A DNA stretch of 64,000 nt, from positions 106,155-170,154 of the forward strand of contig CATXDC010000006.1 of the NCBI GenBank assembly GCA_958366985.1, given 5' to 3'. The notes under the pieces were generated by a model. The model saw only the letters and a list, made by a program, of their open reading frames with translations, was not told where the DNA came from and did not search any database. Within the stretch, counting starts at the first letter, position 1. The number at the start of each line of letters is the position of its first letter. Origin of the DNA: an uncultured Oscillospiraceae bacterium. Its GTDB lineage: Bacteria > Bacillota > Clostridia > Oscillospirales > Acutalibacteraceae. Position numbers and translations under genes: made by a program. Of the stretch, positions 25,414 through 34,503 are shown one piece after another.

Positions 25414-27090
25414 TTAATCTGCAACTAGTTCTGCCTCTGCTTTTTCCTGCTGAGCTATTTCATTGGCAACCCGCTGTTTAATTTCCGAAATATACATTTT
25501 ATGCTTCTCATTTGTAATGTTATAAAAAGCATAAGGAAGGGTTACAAGCACTACACCGACAATATTCATAACAATATAAAGCTGGAAGACCTGAAGTGCA
25601 ATTTCATTATCGTAAAGAATATTCCAGTCAGAAGTAAAACCAATCTGTTTTTGGAGATACGGCATTACATAACCGATAGGAGTAGTCAAAAGCGGTATAA
25701 ACCAACCGAATACACCCATCATCGCGTCGCATCTTTCACCGTATTTCCACTGGTGTCTGTCAAGTATATCAGGAAGCATACCTGAATTAACTCCGTTTTC
25801 CACGCCGCTTGTTACACTAAGTATCATATTAAAAATAACAAACAGAGGAATACTTTCTACCGAAATCGCCCAAAAATCACCAAGCAAAACTAAAATCCTG
25901 CATGCCCTGCCGGCAAGCAAAAGCGGACGCTTATTAAATCGTCGGGTAAGAATCGGTGTAATCAAATTACCCAAAGTGCAGGGCACGGCTATCAATCCGC
26001 CTATGAGACCTGAATAGCGGCTCATACGCAAAGAATAGAGAAGCCACAAATTAAGAAGGTTACTTGTAAGATATGTAAAGGTGTTGAAAACAGAAGATAT
26101 TTGGTTCATCCACAAATATTCATCACGCAAAACATTTTTAGCTGCGCTGAAAAATTTGACTTTCTGTTCGTTTCCGCTTGTATTTTCTATAACTCTTTCC
26201 TTACATCCAAGAACGGAATATGCCATAGCTATACCAAGACCGCAGAAAATGGGAACACAGATTTTGTATACACTCTGATTGTTCTGCCTGCCGTTGATGA
26301 GAAGCGGATAAATAATACCCATAAGGGAAACAAGGGCATAAGAGATAATCGGCACAATTGAGAAAAGCCTCTGCCTTTCCTGAGTATTGTTGGAAATAAA
26401 TTTTGCAACAGTTTCCGACTGAGAAAAGTCAGCATGCATAGTGCTGATTAAACCGAACATCAAATTTAAAAGAATCAGCTTTTTTGTGTATTCCATATCG
26501 GCCGGGAAATACGCAATTGCACACGACATGACAAAAAGCGGAACACCATAGGCAATAATAAAGGGTTTTATTCTTCCGTATTTTTTACTGAACTTTTTAC
26601 GCACAAACCAGTCTGTATACATATTGAAAACATTTATTACCAGGGTATTTGCTATAAGCTGCGGCAATCCTTTGATAACGCTTTCAAAAGCTGTAGACGG
26701 GACAAAATACAGACATATTGCCGCTACAAGCATCAATGCAGCGCCGCAATGAGCATAAATTCTTGTCTTTTTATTCAGCACACCATGATTCTCATAGATG
26801 AGCATATTAATCGGCGACATCCATATAAGAACATATGACAAAACGGTGCTGATTAGTGTAAGTGTTGCAAAGTCAACCTGCCTTATTCCCATAATTGCGC
26901 CTGCAAAGGTGGCAGAAGCGGCAAACCCAAAACCGTTATTGCCCATAAAGTTATATATATTCATGCCGCTGGCAGTCAAAGTATAAAAAAGGCCCTCTTT
27001 ATTTGAAAGGCACTCGCCTTCTCTGGGTTTATTCCAATACTCTGTGAGCTGATATTTTCCTTGATTTATCAGACTCTTGATATTAACCAT
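25414..27090 (-). CDS. GPH-type (MelB-like) sugar:cation symporter
   Basis: A 558-residue transporter with about 12 membrane segments between residues 40 and 525 and a short charged C-terminus. Shared landmarks with the 17169-18890 transporter: WNKPREGECLSNKEG against WNTTNPGEYLTLREA at the start, a QLIAN motif in segment 5, KKYGRIKPFIIAYG, and DxxxRHQWKYGER near segment 11. It should import glycosides with a cation. It is the last gene of the GH29-GH36-LRR-transporter operon and lies 15 bp after the lipoprotein gene. GGGAGGAG precedes the ATG. Confidence 0.88.
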   Translation of the reverse strand: MVNIKSLINQGKYQLTEYWNKPREGECLSNKEGLFYTLTASGMNIYNFMGNNGFGFAASATFAGAIMGIRQVDFATLTLISTVLSYVLIWMSPINMLIYENHGVLNKKTRIYAHCGAALMLVAAICLYFVPSTAFESVIKGLPQLIANTLVINVFNMYTDWFVRKKFSKKYGRIKPFIIAYGVPLFVMSCAIAYFPADMEYTKKLILLNLMFGLISTMHADFSQSETVAKFISNNTQERQRLFSIVPIISYALVSLMGIIYPLLINGRQNNQSVYKICVPIFCGLGIAMAYSVLGCKERVIENTSGNEQKVKFFSAAKNVLRDEYLWMNQISSVFNTFTYLTSNLLNLWLLYSLRMSRYSGLIGGLIAVPCTLGNLITPILTRRFNKRPLLLAGRACRILVLLGDFWAISVESIPLFVIFNMILSVTSGVENGVNSGMLPDILDRHQWKYGERCDAMMGVFGWFIPLLTTPIGYVMPYLQKQIGFTSDWNILYDNEIALQVFQLYIVMNIVGVVLVTLPYAFYNITNEKHKMYISEIKQRVANEIAQQEKAEAELVAD

Positions 27091-27105
27091 GTTTTCTCCT
27101 CCCTC

Positions 27106-27987
27106 TTAACCGTTTTGCCAGATTATTTGAAGTTCATTCAGTTCTTTGCCGTTGTCACTGGGATACCAAAGCTCGCCCTGCTCCACATCACTTTGCTTTG
27201 CTTTTACAGTTACCTTTGTAACTTTATTGCAGTCAAAAAACGCATACTTCTCGAGCTTTTTGATAGTTGAAGGCAGCTCTATTTCCGTAAGCGAAGTACA
27301 GAATGCCACACCGTCTTTTCCGATTGATTCAAGACCTTCTGGAAAATTGATTTCTTTAAGGCCGTACATCTGGAACAAAGCCATATTACCTATTCTTTTA
27401 AGCGAATCAGGTAAAACAAGCTTTTCCAGTCTGTCAACACAGTAAAAGCTATGGGGAGCAAGCTCCTGAACCCCTTCGGGAACAACATAAATTAGATCCA
27501 CTTCATCGGTAACTTCAGGTGCAGAGGGAATACTTTTGTTTACGCTTAAATCAAGAAAAGATTCATCATAAGGGTCTTGATTACGCTCCGGATAAGAAAC
27601 AAGCTTTGTACGCTGTTTATTAAACAGAACACCATCCACTGCACAAAAGTATTCATTATCCGGGTCAACGGTAAACTTAAACAGATTCCCGTTATTGACT
27701 ATTCCCCAATCGTCAATTTCCTTTACATTTTTTCCGATATGTATTTCAAGAAGACTTTCCGCATTTGCTATTCCGAATTTGTCAATCTTCGTAACCGGTT
27801 TACCGTCGATTTCATCAGGAATAACAAGCGTTCTTCTTGCGGTACTGTCCTCATAGCTCTTTATGATAACTTCACCGTCAATCAGCTCATATTCAAGCCC
27901 TGAGGTCTCTTTAGATTCTGCACCGCATGCGGAAAACAGGCACATACAAGTTAATAGCAGCAAGGAAAATAAAATTGTTTTTTTCAT
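27106..27987 (-). CDS. BspA-type leucine-rich-repeat lipoprotein
   Basis: A 293-residue lipoprotein with a Lys start, a hydrophobic core and lipobox FSAC. The repeats run as TLVIPDEIDGKPVTKIDK, EIHIGKNVKEID, KLVLPDSLKRIGNMALF, EINFPEGLESIGK and EIELPSTIKKLEKYAFFDC, then end WYPSDNGKELNELQIIWQ. The match to the lipoprotein at 16325-17143 runs the whole length, except for a Pro- and Asp-rich insert of about 25 residues near 150. I take the second ATG (27987); the first (27993) is only one base after AGGAG. It lies between GH36 and the transporter. Likely role: glycan capture at the cell surface for that transporter (inferred). Confidence 0.87.
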   Translation of the reverse strand: MKKTILFSLLLLTCMCLFSACGAESKETSGLEYELIDGEVIIKSYEDSTARRTLVIPDEIDGKPVTKIDKFGIANAESLLEIHIGKNVKEIDDWGIVNNGNLFKFTVDPDNEYFCAVDGVLFNKQRTKLVSYPERNQDPYDESFLDLSVNKSIPSAPEVTDEVDLIYVVPEGVQELAPHSFYCVDRLEKLVLPDSLKRIGNMALFQMYGLKEINFPEGLESIGKDGVAFCTSLTEIELPSTIKKLEKYAFFDCNKVTKVTVKAKQSDVEQGELWYPSDNGKELNELQIIWQNG

Positions 27988-28051
27988 TTTCATCTCTCCT
28001 GTTTAATAATCTTTCTTTTTATTCTGCAAGGTTCATTGTATTTTCTAATTA

Positions 28052-29773
28052 CTATTCCGTAACAAACCACGCCGCATCATTGGGAGCAAGTTCTATTTCA
28101 TATCCGCCTTTCACCTGCATATGCTTATCGGCAAAAACATCATAAACAGCACCTTCACAGGGTAAAACAAATTTTCTGCATTTAGTATCATCACTGTTAA
28201 AAAATATGTATTCTTTCTTTTCACCCAAATCTATTGTTCCCATGCTGTAATCAAAGTTAAATTTTGCAGCAATACGTTTGCTGTCAAGAATACGCCTCAT
28301 AATACGCTTATCGTATTCAGAAAGAGTAAAAAGCTTATCGCCGCTGAGCATCATGCCTCCGCCGGCTCTGACGAAAGCCGCTGCATATCTGTAAAGAGAT
28401 GTACTTTCATTTTTATTCTTTATACCAAATATATTCTTTTTAAGATCAACCTGGACAAGACAGTCAGGGTCGTTGGTCCACAAAACATTGTGCATCCAGT
28501 TGCGGAAGAAACACTGGCTTGCAAGCCCTTTTATGCTTCCTATATCACGTACAACGTCCATTGTTACACGCATGCCTGTAACTTCACCAATGGACGGAAA
28601 CATTGCGGCGTTGCAGCCCAGAAGAAAAGTATTTGGTCCCACAGTTTCACGTATCGCTCTCATACCGATTCTGTATGCTTCAACACATGTAACGGTATTG
28701 TCGTATCTTTTACCAAAGGGCATAGCACCCCATGCGTTTGCATCCAGTTTGAAATAATTTACACCCCATTCTTTTTTCATAATATAGAAAACAAGTTTTA
28801 TGTAATTAATTGCCTCGGGGTGCGTAGGATCAAGAAAATACCACGGAGCATCACGCCAGCCTTTGAAAGTACAATCCGCTGTACAAAGAGGTTTTCCGTT
28901 ATCATCTTTGATGAACCAGTCAGGGTGCTTTTTCAAAAGTTCGCTTTTTTCCGAAGCAATGAACGGTGCAACCCACATTGCAGGCTCAAACCCCTCATCT
29001 TTAATTTTTTTACACAGAGCTTTCATATTGCCGAACTTTCTAGTTTCAATAAGCCAGTCACCCATATGAGGCTGATAACCGTCATCAATTTGGATATACT
29101 TTATACCTTTTATACCCTGCTTTTTTGCACTTTTGAGATTCCTAATAATCCCGCCCTTTGTTATTGTAGGTCCGTAACAATACCAGCTGCACCAGCCATC
29201 AGGGATTTCCGGAAAAAATCTGCGCTCATGGTGTATATTTATCATTTTTCCATATATATCAAGAGCTTCATTTCTGTCATCAGCATCTATTACCGCAACA
29301 CTTTCGAGCTTAAGCTCTCCGTTTTTAGGAACCGCTATTCCACCAAGCACTTGCACAATTTCAAAAATATATTTATTAAATCGGCACTCTGTATAAAATC
29401 TGCGGCATGACGTAGCACCTATGAGCCTGACTTTATGAGGCTGCTCAACATACATATAATTGTACGCTACCACAAAACCTTCCCTTTGAGGCATTTTGTA
29501 ATGTCCCTTTGTCATCATACCGTCCTCAGGCGTTACCTCGGACAGCTTTTTGTAAAACTGCGAAAGCATTTCGTATCCGTCGGCATAAATCATTGCGTCA
29601 TCGGAATAATTTTCAAACACTCCTCTTTCTACAACTACCTCCCAAACCGGTATGTCTTCCTGAGTATTATTTATCAGTGTAAAACCGCGTTCTCCGCCGC
29701 CTATATCTTCAATTTTGCACTGAATCTTAAGCTCTCTGCCCTGTTTATCAAAAACCATTATGCTATTTTCCAT
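28052..29773 (-). CDS. GH36-like alpha-galactosidase
   Basis: A 573-residue member of the GH36/clan GH-D group, shorter than the usual 700-plus. The nucleophile is D344 in FKLDANAWGAMPFG. The likely acid/base is D406 in MRVTMDVVRD. IDDGYQPHMGDW near 230 and GWCSWYCYGPT near 195 are family blocks for substrate binding. It should release terminal alpha-galactose or alpha-GalNAc, as on blood-group B or A structures, or raffinose-type sugars. No signal peptide. GGAGG is ten bases before the ATG. It follows the GH29 gene in the same operon, fitting joint removal of fucose and alpha-galactose. Confidence 0.85.
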   Translation of the reverse strand: MENSIMVFDKQGRELKIQCKIEDIGGGERGFTLINNTQEDIPVWEVVVERGVFENYSDDAMIYADGYEMLSQFYKKLSEVTPEDGMMTKGHYKMPQREGFVVAYNYMYVEQPHKVRLIGATSCRRFYTECRFNKYIFEIVQVLGGIAVPKNGELKLESVAVIDADDRNEALDIYGKMINIHHERRFFPEIPDGWCSWYCYGPTITKGGIIRNLKSAKKQGIKGIKYIQIDDGYQPHMGDWLIETRKFGNMKALCKKIKDEGFEPAMWVAPFIASEKSELLKKHPDWFIKDDNGKPLCTADCTFKGWRDAPWYFLDPTHPEAINYIKLVFYIMKKEWGVNYFKLDANAWGAMPFGKRYDNTVTCVEAYRIGMRAIRETVGPNTFLLGCNAAMFPSIGEVTGMRVTMDVVRDIGSIKGLASQCFFRNWMHNVLWTNDPDCLVQVDLKKNIFGIKNKNESTSLYRYAAAFVRAGGGMMLSGDKLFTLSEYDKRIMRRILDSKRIAAKFNFDYSMGTIDLGEKKEYIFFNSDDTKCRKFVLPCEGAVYDVFADKHMQVKGGYEIELAPNDAAWFVTE

Positions 29774-29838
29774 TTAATACAGTCCTCCGCTGAATCTTCC
29801 CTTTTTAGAAGTATTTATCGTTTTAAATAAATTTATTT

Positions 29839-31323
29839 TCACTCAGATTTTCCGAACAAGCGTACACTTTTAAGATAAATATTGCCAAGACTTTGAGTAA
29901 ATACGATTTTTATCTTGCCTGTATAAATCCCCTGCATATCGCAGATTTCACGCTTTCCGATTGTCGTTTTTTCAAACCAGATATGATATTCTCCGTTTTG
30001 CTCAGCATAAACCTTAAACTCTTTTACACGCTGCGAATATCTTATATCTTCCTCCAAAATCAGATATCCTACATTCTGAGGTTCAAACTCAATTTCTATT
30101 TCCGCTCCCGATGCGTTCAGCAAAGCATTTCCTGTGTTTTCAAAAGCATTTTCTATATCCTTTGCACCCTTTGCCGTAACCGTTCCCGATGTTATTGGAC
30201 AAGAATATATACTGTCAATTTTCTTCTTAAGCTCCATAAGCTGCTCAATGTCCTTTTTATGTATAACTCCGTCATATGTAGGAGGTACATTCAAAAGGAA
30301 ATTGGCGTTATGTCCCACTGTACGAAGATAGATATCAAATAATAATTCCGGAGTACGCATAGGCGAACACCATCCGTACCATTTATTATCTGTATATTTA
30401 TATGGTGAAAATTTGTCATTGCTGTGATAATACCAGCCGCTGTGATTGGGTACATTTACTTCGACAGGATACCAGCGCAAGTTATTGTCTTTGATATTAA
30501 TTTCACCTTTTTCGTCTATTACCGGAGTTGTTACATCGGCAACGCTCCACTCATATCTTCTTGTATATCCCCATTCATTTCCGATATATCTAAAGTCGTT
30601 TCCGAATGCAATCATACAATCAGGCTGACATCTTTTAATTGTTGAAAGAAGTCTGTCCCAATCATATTTGTGAGGTTTTCCGGCACTTTCTTCGCCTATT
30701 GCAGTATCAAGCCATACTTCAAAAACCTCACCGTAATTTGTACAGAGCTCCTCTACCTGATTAATCATATAATCATTATAGATTTGAGGGTTGGGATTAT
30801 CCTGACCGTATTCAGGATGACTTCTGTCCCATGGAGAATAGTAAATGCCGAGTTTAAGACCGTATTTTTTGCAGCTCTGAGCCACCTCAGCTACAATGTC
30901 TCCTTTTCCGTTTTTATAGGGACTATCCTTTATACTGTATCTTGTAAGTCCTCTTTTATTGGGACGATTATACTCATATTTACTGTCAAAGAGCACAAAA
31001 CCGTCATGGTGCTTCGCCGTCACTATAACGCCCTTCATTCCAGCTTCCTTTATAACTTTGCACCACTGGTCTGTATCCTGATGTTTGGGATTAAAATTTT
31101 TCGCAGGAATGCTGCCGTTGCTCCACTCTATTCCCGAAATGAAATTTCTCATAACATATGGCACATTAAAGGTATTTATACTGTAATGGATAAAAGCATA
31201 GTAATCCATTTCCTGCCATTTGAGCTGTGCAGGTGTAGGAGTTACCGAAAGTATACTTTTTTCTGTTTTCGTAGGTATGTACAAAATACATTCACTGTTG
31301 TGCAAATATTTATATGTAAACAT
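29839..31323 (-). CDS. GH29 alpha-L-fucosidase
   Basis: A 494-residue GH29 enzyme. The barrel starts at TPAQLKWQEMDYYAFIHYS. VTAKHHDGF (H105-H106) binds fucose, and the nucleophile is D206 in FEVWLD. Residues about 395-494 form a beta-sandwich resembling an F5/8-type domain. No signal peptide, so intracellular. Subfamily (broad or alpha-1,3/1,4-specific) cannot be fixed by eye. It is the first gene of the operon GH29-GH36-LRR lipoprotein-transporter and starts 138 bp from the divergent AraC gene. AAGGAAGG precedes the ATG. Confidence 0.93.
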   Translation of the reverse strand: MFTYKYLHNSECILYIPTKTEKSILSVTPTPAQLKWQEMDYYAFIHYSINTFNVPYVMRNFISGIEWSNGSIPAKNFNPKHQDTDQWCKVIKEAGMKGVIVTAKHHDGFVLFDSKYEYNRPNKRGLTRYSIKDSPYKNGKGDIVAEVAQSCKKYGLKLGIYYSPWDRSHPEYGQDNPNPQIYNDYMINQVEELCTNYGEVFEVWLDTAIGEESAGKPHKYDWDRLLSTIKRCQPDCMIAFGNDFRYIGNEWGYTRRYEWSVADVTTPVIDEKGEINIKDNNLRWYPVEVNVPNHSGWYYHSNDKFSPYKYTDNKWYGWCSPMRTPELLFDIYLRTVGHNANFLLNVPPTYDGVIHKKDIEQLMELKKKIDSIYSCPITSGTVTAKGAKDIENAFENTGNALLNASGAEIEIEFEPQNVGYLILEEDIRYSQRVKEFKVYAEQNGEYHIWFEKTTIGKREICDMQGIYTGKIKIVFTQSLGNIYLKSVRLFGKSE

Positions 31324-31365
31324 ACAATGCCTTCCTTCTTGTTTTTCTTAATTATTACATTTGAC

Positions 31366-31406
31366 AACTGACAATTGAATAGCAAATATTGCTTTAGAAC
31401 TGACAA
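31366..31406. promoter_or_regulatory. Direct repeats AACTGACAA, candidate AraC-type sites
   Basis: AACTGACAA occurs at 31366-31374 and 31398-31406, 32 bp apart (about three helical turns), in the gap between the divergent GH29 operon and AraC gene. The second copy ends four bases before the araC -35 box. Paired direct repeats on one face of the helix are typical AraC-family sites, so the divergent regulator may bind here. Confidence 0.45.
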
Positions 31407-31409
31407 ATA

Positions 31410-31438
31410 TTGACTTGAGCATAGTTTCAGACTACAAT
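31410..31438 (+). promoter_or_regulatory. Promoter of the AraC gene at 31461
   Basis: TTGACT (31410-31415) and TACAAT (31433-31438) are 17 bp apart. GGAGGTGA follows directly and the ATG is at 31461, so the mRNA leader is very short (about 16 nt). Confidence 0.65.
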
Positions 31439-31460
31439 TTCAACTGGAGGTGACTTTTAT

Positions 31461-32270
31461 ATGCCAGATATCTACTATGAATACAGCAAAGACCGTTTTG
31501 AACCTCTTACATATAATCACAGTCTAAGCAACAAGTGTCCAGCTCATTATCATAAGCAAATTGAATTATTTTATGTTATTTCTGGAACACAAAAAGTTAC
31601 AATAAACAGTTTTTCTTTTGAAGCCAAAAAAGGCGATATAGTTTACTGCAATCCCTTTGACATACACGAATATTCCACTAAATTCCCTTCAATGGTTCTG
31701 TTCATCGGCATACCCACTGTGTACACATCTTTTTTCAGTTCATATACCCACTCTGGACGTCTTGCCGGCAACCATTTGCCTAAATGCAAATACACCGGAA
31801 AAATTTATGAAGTTATGAAGGAATTTTCCACAGCAAAGTCTCATTCATTTTTATACAATTATGGACTTGTCAATAAACTTTTAGGTCTGTTAAGCGAAGC
31901 AATCGGCATCGAAAAAGAACACGACACGAAATCTTCCACACTGATTGAAACAATTCTCAATTATATTAATGAAAACTATCATTCTCCCCTTTCAATACAG
32001 GACATAGCCGAGCATTGCAATTACAATAAATATTACATATCACGTATATTTAACAGCACATTCAACTGCAATCTGAATAATTATATAAACCTGCGGCGCC
32101 TGGAAGCATTGATTGATGAAAAAAGCTTGCATCCTGACAGAAGTACACAGGAAATAGCTATAAAAGTAGGATTCCCCACTGAACGTACTTTTTACAGAGT
32201 GTTTAAGAGCACTTACGGATGTACACCTAAAGAATATTTTTCTTCATCCCCCAAAAATATTAACAATTGA
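31461..32270 (+). CDS. AraC-family transcriptional regulator
   Basis: A 269-residue regulator. The N-terminal cupin (about 20-95) has CPAHYHKQIELFYVISG and ends NPFDIHEYS. The C-terminal HTH domain (about 165-260) has IQDIAEHCNYNKYYISRIF and VGFPTERTFYRVFKSTYGCTPKEYF. It is divergent from the GH29 operon; paired AACTGACAA repeats lie between, so it is the likely activator of fucose and galactose removal. GGAGGTGA is nine bases before the ATG. It converges on the 669-residue protein with a strong terminator between. Confidence 0.9.
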   Translation: MPDIYYEYSKDRFEPLTYNHSLSNKCPAHYHKQIELFYVISGTQKVTINSFSFEAKKGDIVYCNPFDIHEYSTKFPSMVLFIGIPTVYTSFFSSYTHSGRLAGNHLPKCKYTGKIYEVMKEFSTAKSHSFLYNYGLVNKLLGLLSEAIGIEKEHDTKSSTLIETILNYINENYHSPLSIQDIAEHCNYNKYYISRIFNSTFNCNLNNYINLRRLEALIDEKSLHPDRSTQEIAIKVGFPTERTFYRVFKSTYGCTPKEYFSSSPKNINN

Positions 32271-32335
32271 AACTTATTGAATAAAAACTTTAAAGTATAG
32301 CTTTTTGCAATTACTTGGTTTAAAAAATGTAAAAG

Positions 32336-32377
32336 AAAAGATGGCAGACAAGGATAAATCCTTGTCTGCCATCTTTT
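32336..32377. terminator. Strong bidirectional terminator
   Basis: A 20-bp perfect stem (AAAAGATGGCAGACAAGGAT and its complement) with a minimal loop, T-rich in both directions. It lies between the convergent AraC gene and the end of the 17-kb operon. Confidence 0.85.
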
Positions 32378-32470
32378 TATAAATTCAGCTTTATAATCCG
32401 AACGCTTTCAACGTACTGCACAATAAGAAACAAATTAATAAGGAAGGACTAAAACATCAATGTATTTCTA

Positions 32471-34480
32471 TTAAAAATATTGATTTCGACTTTCCCAAAG
32501 CTCTCCGCACATTCCCTCAAGCACGTTTGAGGCTCCCCATGGAAGAAATGCAAACCATGCGCTTGACTTACTTCCATCAGGATATTTTTCCATAAGCAGT
32601 CCTTCACTGTGACAAAATCTTTCAGTCATCCAGCCCTTTAAACCGAAATCCATTTCTCCGTCAAATGAATTATAAGTCTGTGCACCCCAAAGAACAGTAT
32701 CATGAAGCCTTGATTGTACATAGGCATCTTCTTTCTGCTCAAGGTAATAAATCATATCATCAACAACATTATTGGACATTGGATGAATATGAGGATTACA
32801 GGTAGAAGTAACTGATCCGCCGGAACTTGACCAACCTATTTTGGAAAGCGGAGGAACCTGTATAGGTGAATTATAAGCAAACTTAAAGGTAAACTCATAA
32901 TCAAAAGCTCGCTTTAGTTGAGTGAGATATTCCTCTGATTTTGTAATCTGGTGCATTATTCTGCTTGCCTTGATAAATGCCAGAACTCCTTCAGAATCCA
33001 CTGCCATAAATGTATCTGTCGGTGTACCGTAACACTCCATTTTATTTACAAATTCATAATAGTAATCATTGGCCTTCTGCATTGCCGACAAAAATCTTTT
33101 ATCACCTGTAAGCTTTGTATAATAAGCCATCGCCGCATAACACCAGCAGCCTGCATATCCGTCATACTCTATACCTGAACCGTCCTCAACTGAGAAAATA
33201 TATGGAAATGCGCCTGCTGAATTCTGTGTCGCCATAAATTTTTCCAAAACTTTTTCAGAAAACTTCATCCACTCTTCATGGGAAACTCCGACAAATGTCT
33301 TTTCATACTCATATGCTTTGAGAATATAGAAAATCGCCTGTCCCAAAACATATGAACTGTGTCCTTTTATTTTTAAATGACCGTACCACCAGCCTTTTTC
33401 AGTCCATTCATTTTTTGAATTATAAGCATCGAAAGGCAATCCTGACTTGGGATTAATAGAATTTTTAACTATATTTTCAATACATTCAAGGGCCTGTAAA
33501 CGATACGATTCATTTTGAAGTCGTATACCGGCCATTAAAAGCGGTGTAGCTATTTCAGCGCCGCCTGTCCAACCAATAGAAATATTGCCTGTTTCCTGCT
33601 GAATCTCACCTTTTTTCATTCTGACAATTGTAGCGTAATTCTTTTTTTCAGGCACATATGTATCTGTATAAATCGCCTGTGCTATATCTTTTACTGCACA
33701 CTGCAAACTTACCGTTTTTCTTGGAATTTGATGATATCTGTAATAGCAGTTTTCTATTGCCTTACGGATATCATATTCGCTTTCTGCTTTATAGCAGTAA
33801 ATATAAACAGAAAACTCAACTTTTGCTCCCGACGGGATTTTAAAAACATTGTTTTTAAGTGGTGTTCTTTTGTCATAATTGGGAGTGAGAATATAGTTTG
33901 CCGGCGCATTTTCATATCCGAGGGTAAATCCGACAGATGTGCCGCTATTTATACAGCAGTAAAATCCGTTATAACCTTTAAAATCTGCATCAGTATCATT
34001 TTCCCAGAATATTTTTTCTCCGTTCTTTTCGCCGTAATAGGGACTTGAAGAAACTCCAAAAATACAGTTATCGGCATAGGCAAGAGCTACGGGATGAGAT
34101 AACCTGTCACTGCGAACCTGCCACCAGTTACTGAATGGTAATTTTTTTGAATTCTCCAAAAGATGAGGGTAACATGCCTTTGAGGAATACTGCCCTCTGT
34201 CTCCACCGTTGCGGTTGTACATAAAAGCAGGCATAAAGATTTTTCCCTTTGACTCAGGCTTTGTCAATTCAAAACGAATAACACCATTATAATCAGAAGC
34301 ACTTGCGTTCTCGAGCACGAAAATAAGTTTAAAAGGATCATTTCCCTCTCCGCTGCCCGAAACAATGCTGTAATTAAATTTCAGTCTTCCATCAAGAGGC
34401 TTATAGTTTTTTGAAAAAACAATTCCTCTTTTTTCAAGATGAACTGCTTTAATAGAAATTCCTTTTTCTTTAAGTTCCAT
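32471..34480 (-). CDS. Uncharacterised six-hairpin-glycosidase-like protein
   Basis: A 669-residue protein I do not recognise as a named family. The first 230 residues are beta-rich with an early MELKEKGISIKAVHL and look like a beta-sandwich. The rest is helical with repeated aromatic pairs (WKGxxYGHLKIKGHSSYVLGQAIFYILKAYEYEK; GYAGCWCYAAMAYYTKLTG; GWMTERFCHSEGLL), which looks like an (alpha/alpha)6 toroid of the six-hairpin glycosidase type. No signal peptide, so it acts inside. It is the last gene of the AraC-led operon, 23 bp after the URO-D-like gene. Possible roles: glycosidase, unsaturated-uronyl hydrolase-like or epimerase-like enzyme. Catalytic residues are not identified. Confidence 0.6.
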   Translation of the reverse strand: MELKEKGISIKAVHLEKRGIVFSKNYKPLDGRLKFNYSIVSGSGEGNDPFKLIFVLENASASDYNGVIRFELTKPESKGKIFMPAFMYNRNGGDRGQYSSKACYPHLLENSKKLPFSNWWQVRSDRLSHPVALAYADNCIFGVSSSPYYGEKNGEKIFWENDTDADFKGYNGFYCCINSGTSVGFTLGYENAPANYILTPNYDKRTPLKNNVFKIPSGAKVEFSVYIYCYKAESEYDIRKAIENCYYRYHQIPRKTVSLQCAVKDIAQAIYTDTYVPEKKNYATIVRMKKGEIQQETGNISIGWTGGAEIATPLLMAGIRLQNESYRLQALECIENIVKNSINPKSGLPFDAYNSKNEWTEKGWWYGHLKIKGHSSYVLGQAIFYILKAYEYEKTFVGVSHEEWMKFSEKVLEKFMATQNSAGAFPYIFSVEDGSGIEYDGYAGCWCYAAMAYYTKLTGDKRFLSAMQKANDYYYEFVNKMECYGTPTDTFMAVDSEGVLAFIKASRIMHQITKSEEYLTQLKRAFDYEFTFKFAYNSPIQVPPLSKIGWSSSGGSVTSTCNPHIHPMSNNVVDDMIYYLEQKEDAYVQSRLHDTVLWGAQTYNSFDGEMDFGLKGWMTERFCHSEGLLMEKYPDGSKSSAWFAFLPWGASNVLEGMCGELWESRNQYF

Positions 34481-34503
34481 ATTTCACATTGTTCCTTTCA
34501 AAA

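Noticed and set aside
28490..29410. Open frame of 306 codons on the plus strand
   Set aside because: It lies wholly antisense to the GH36 gene, whose active-site residues and ribosome site are clear; its residue make-up is not protein-like.
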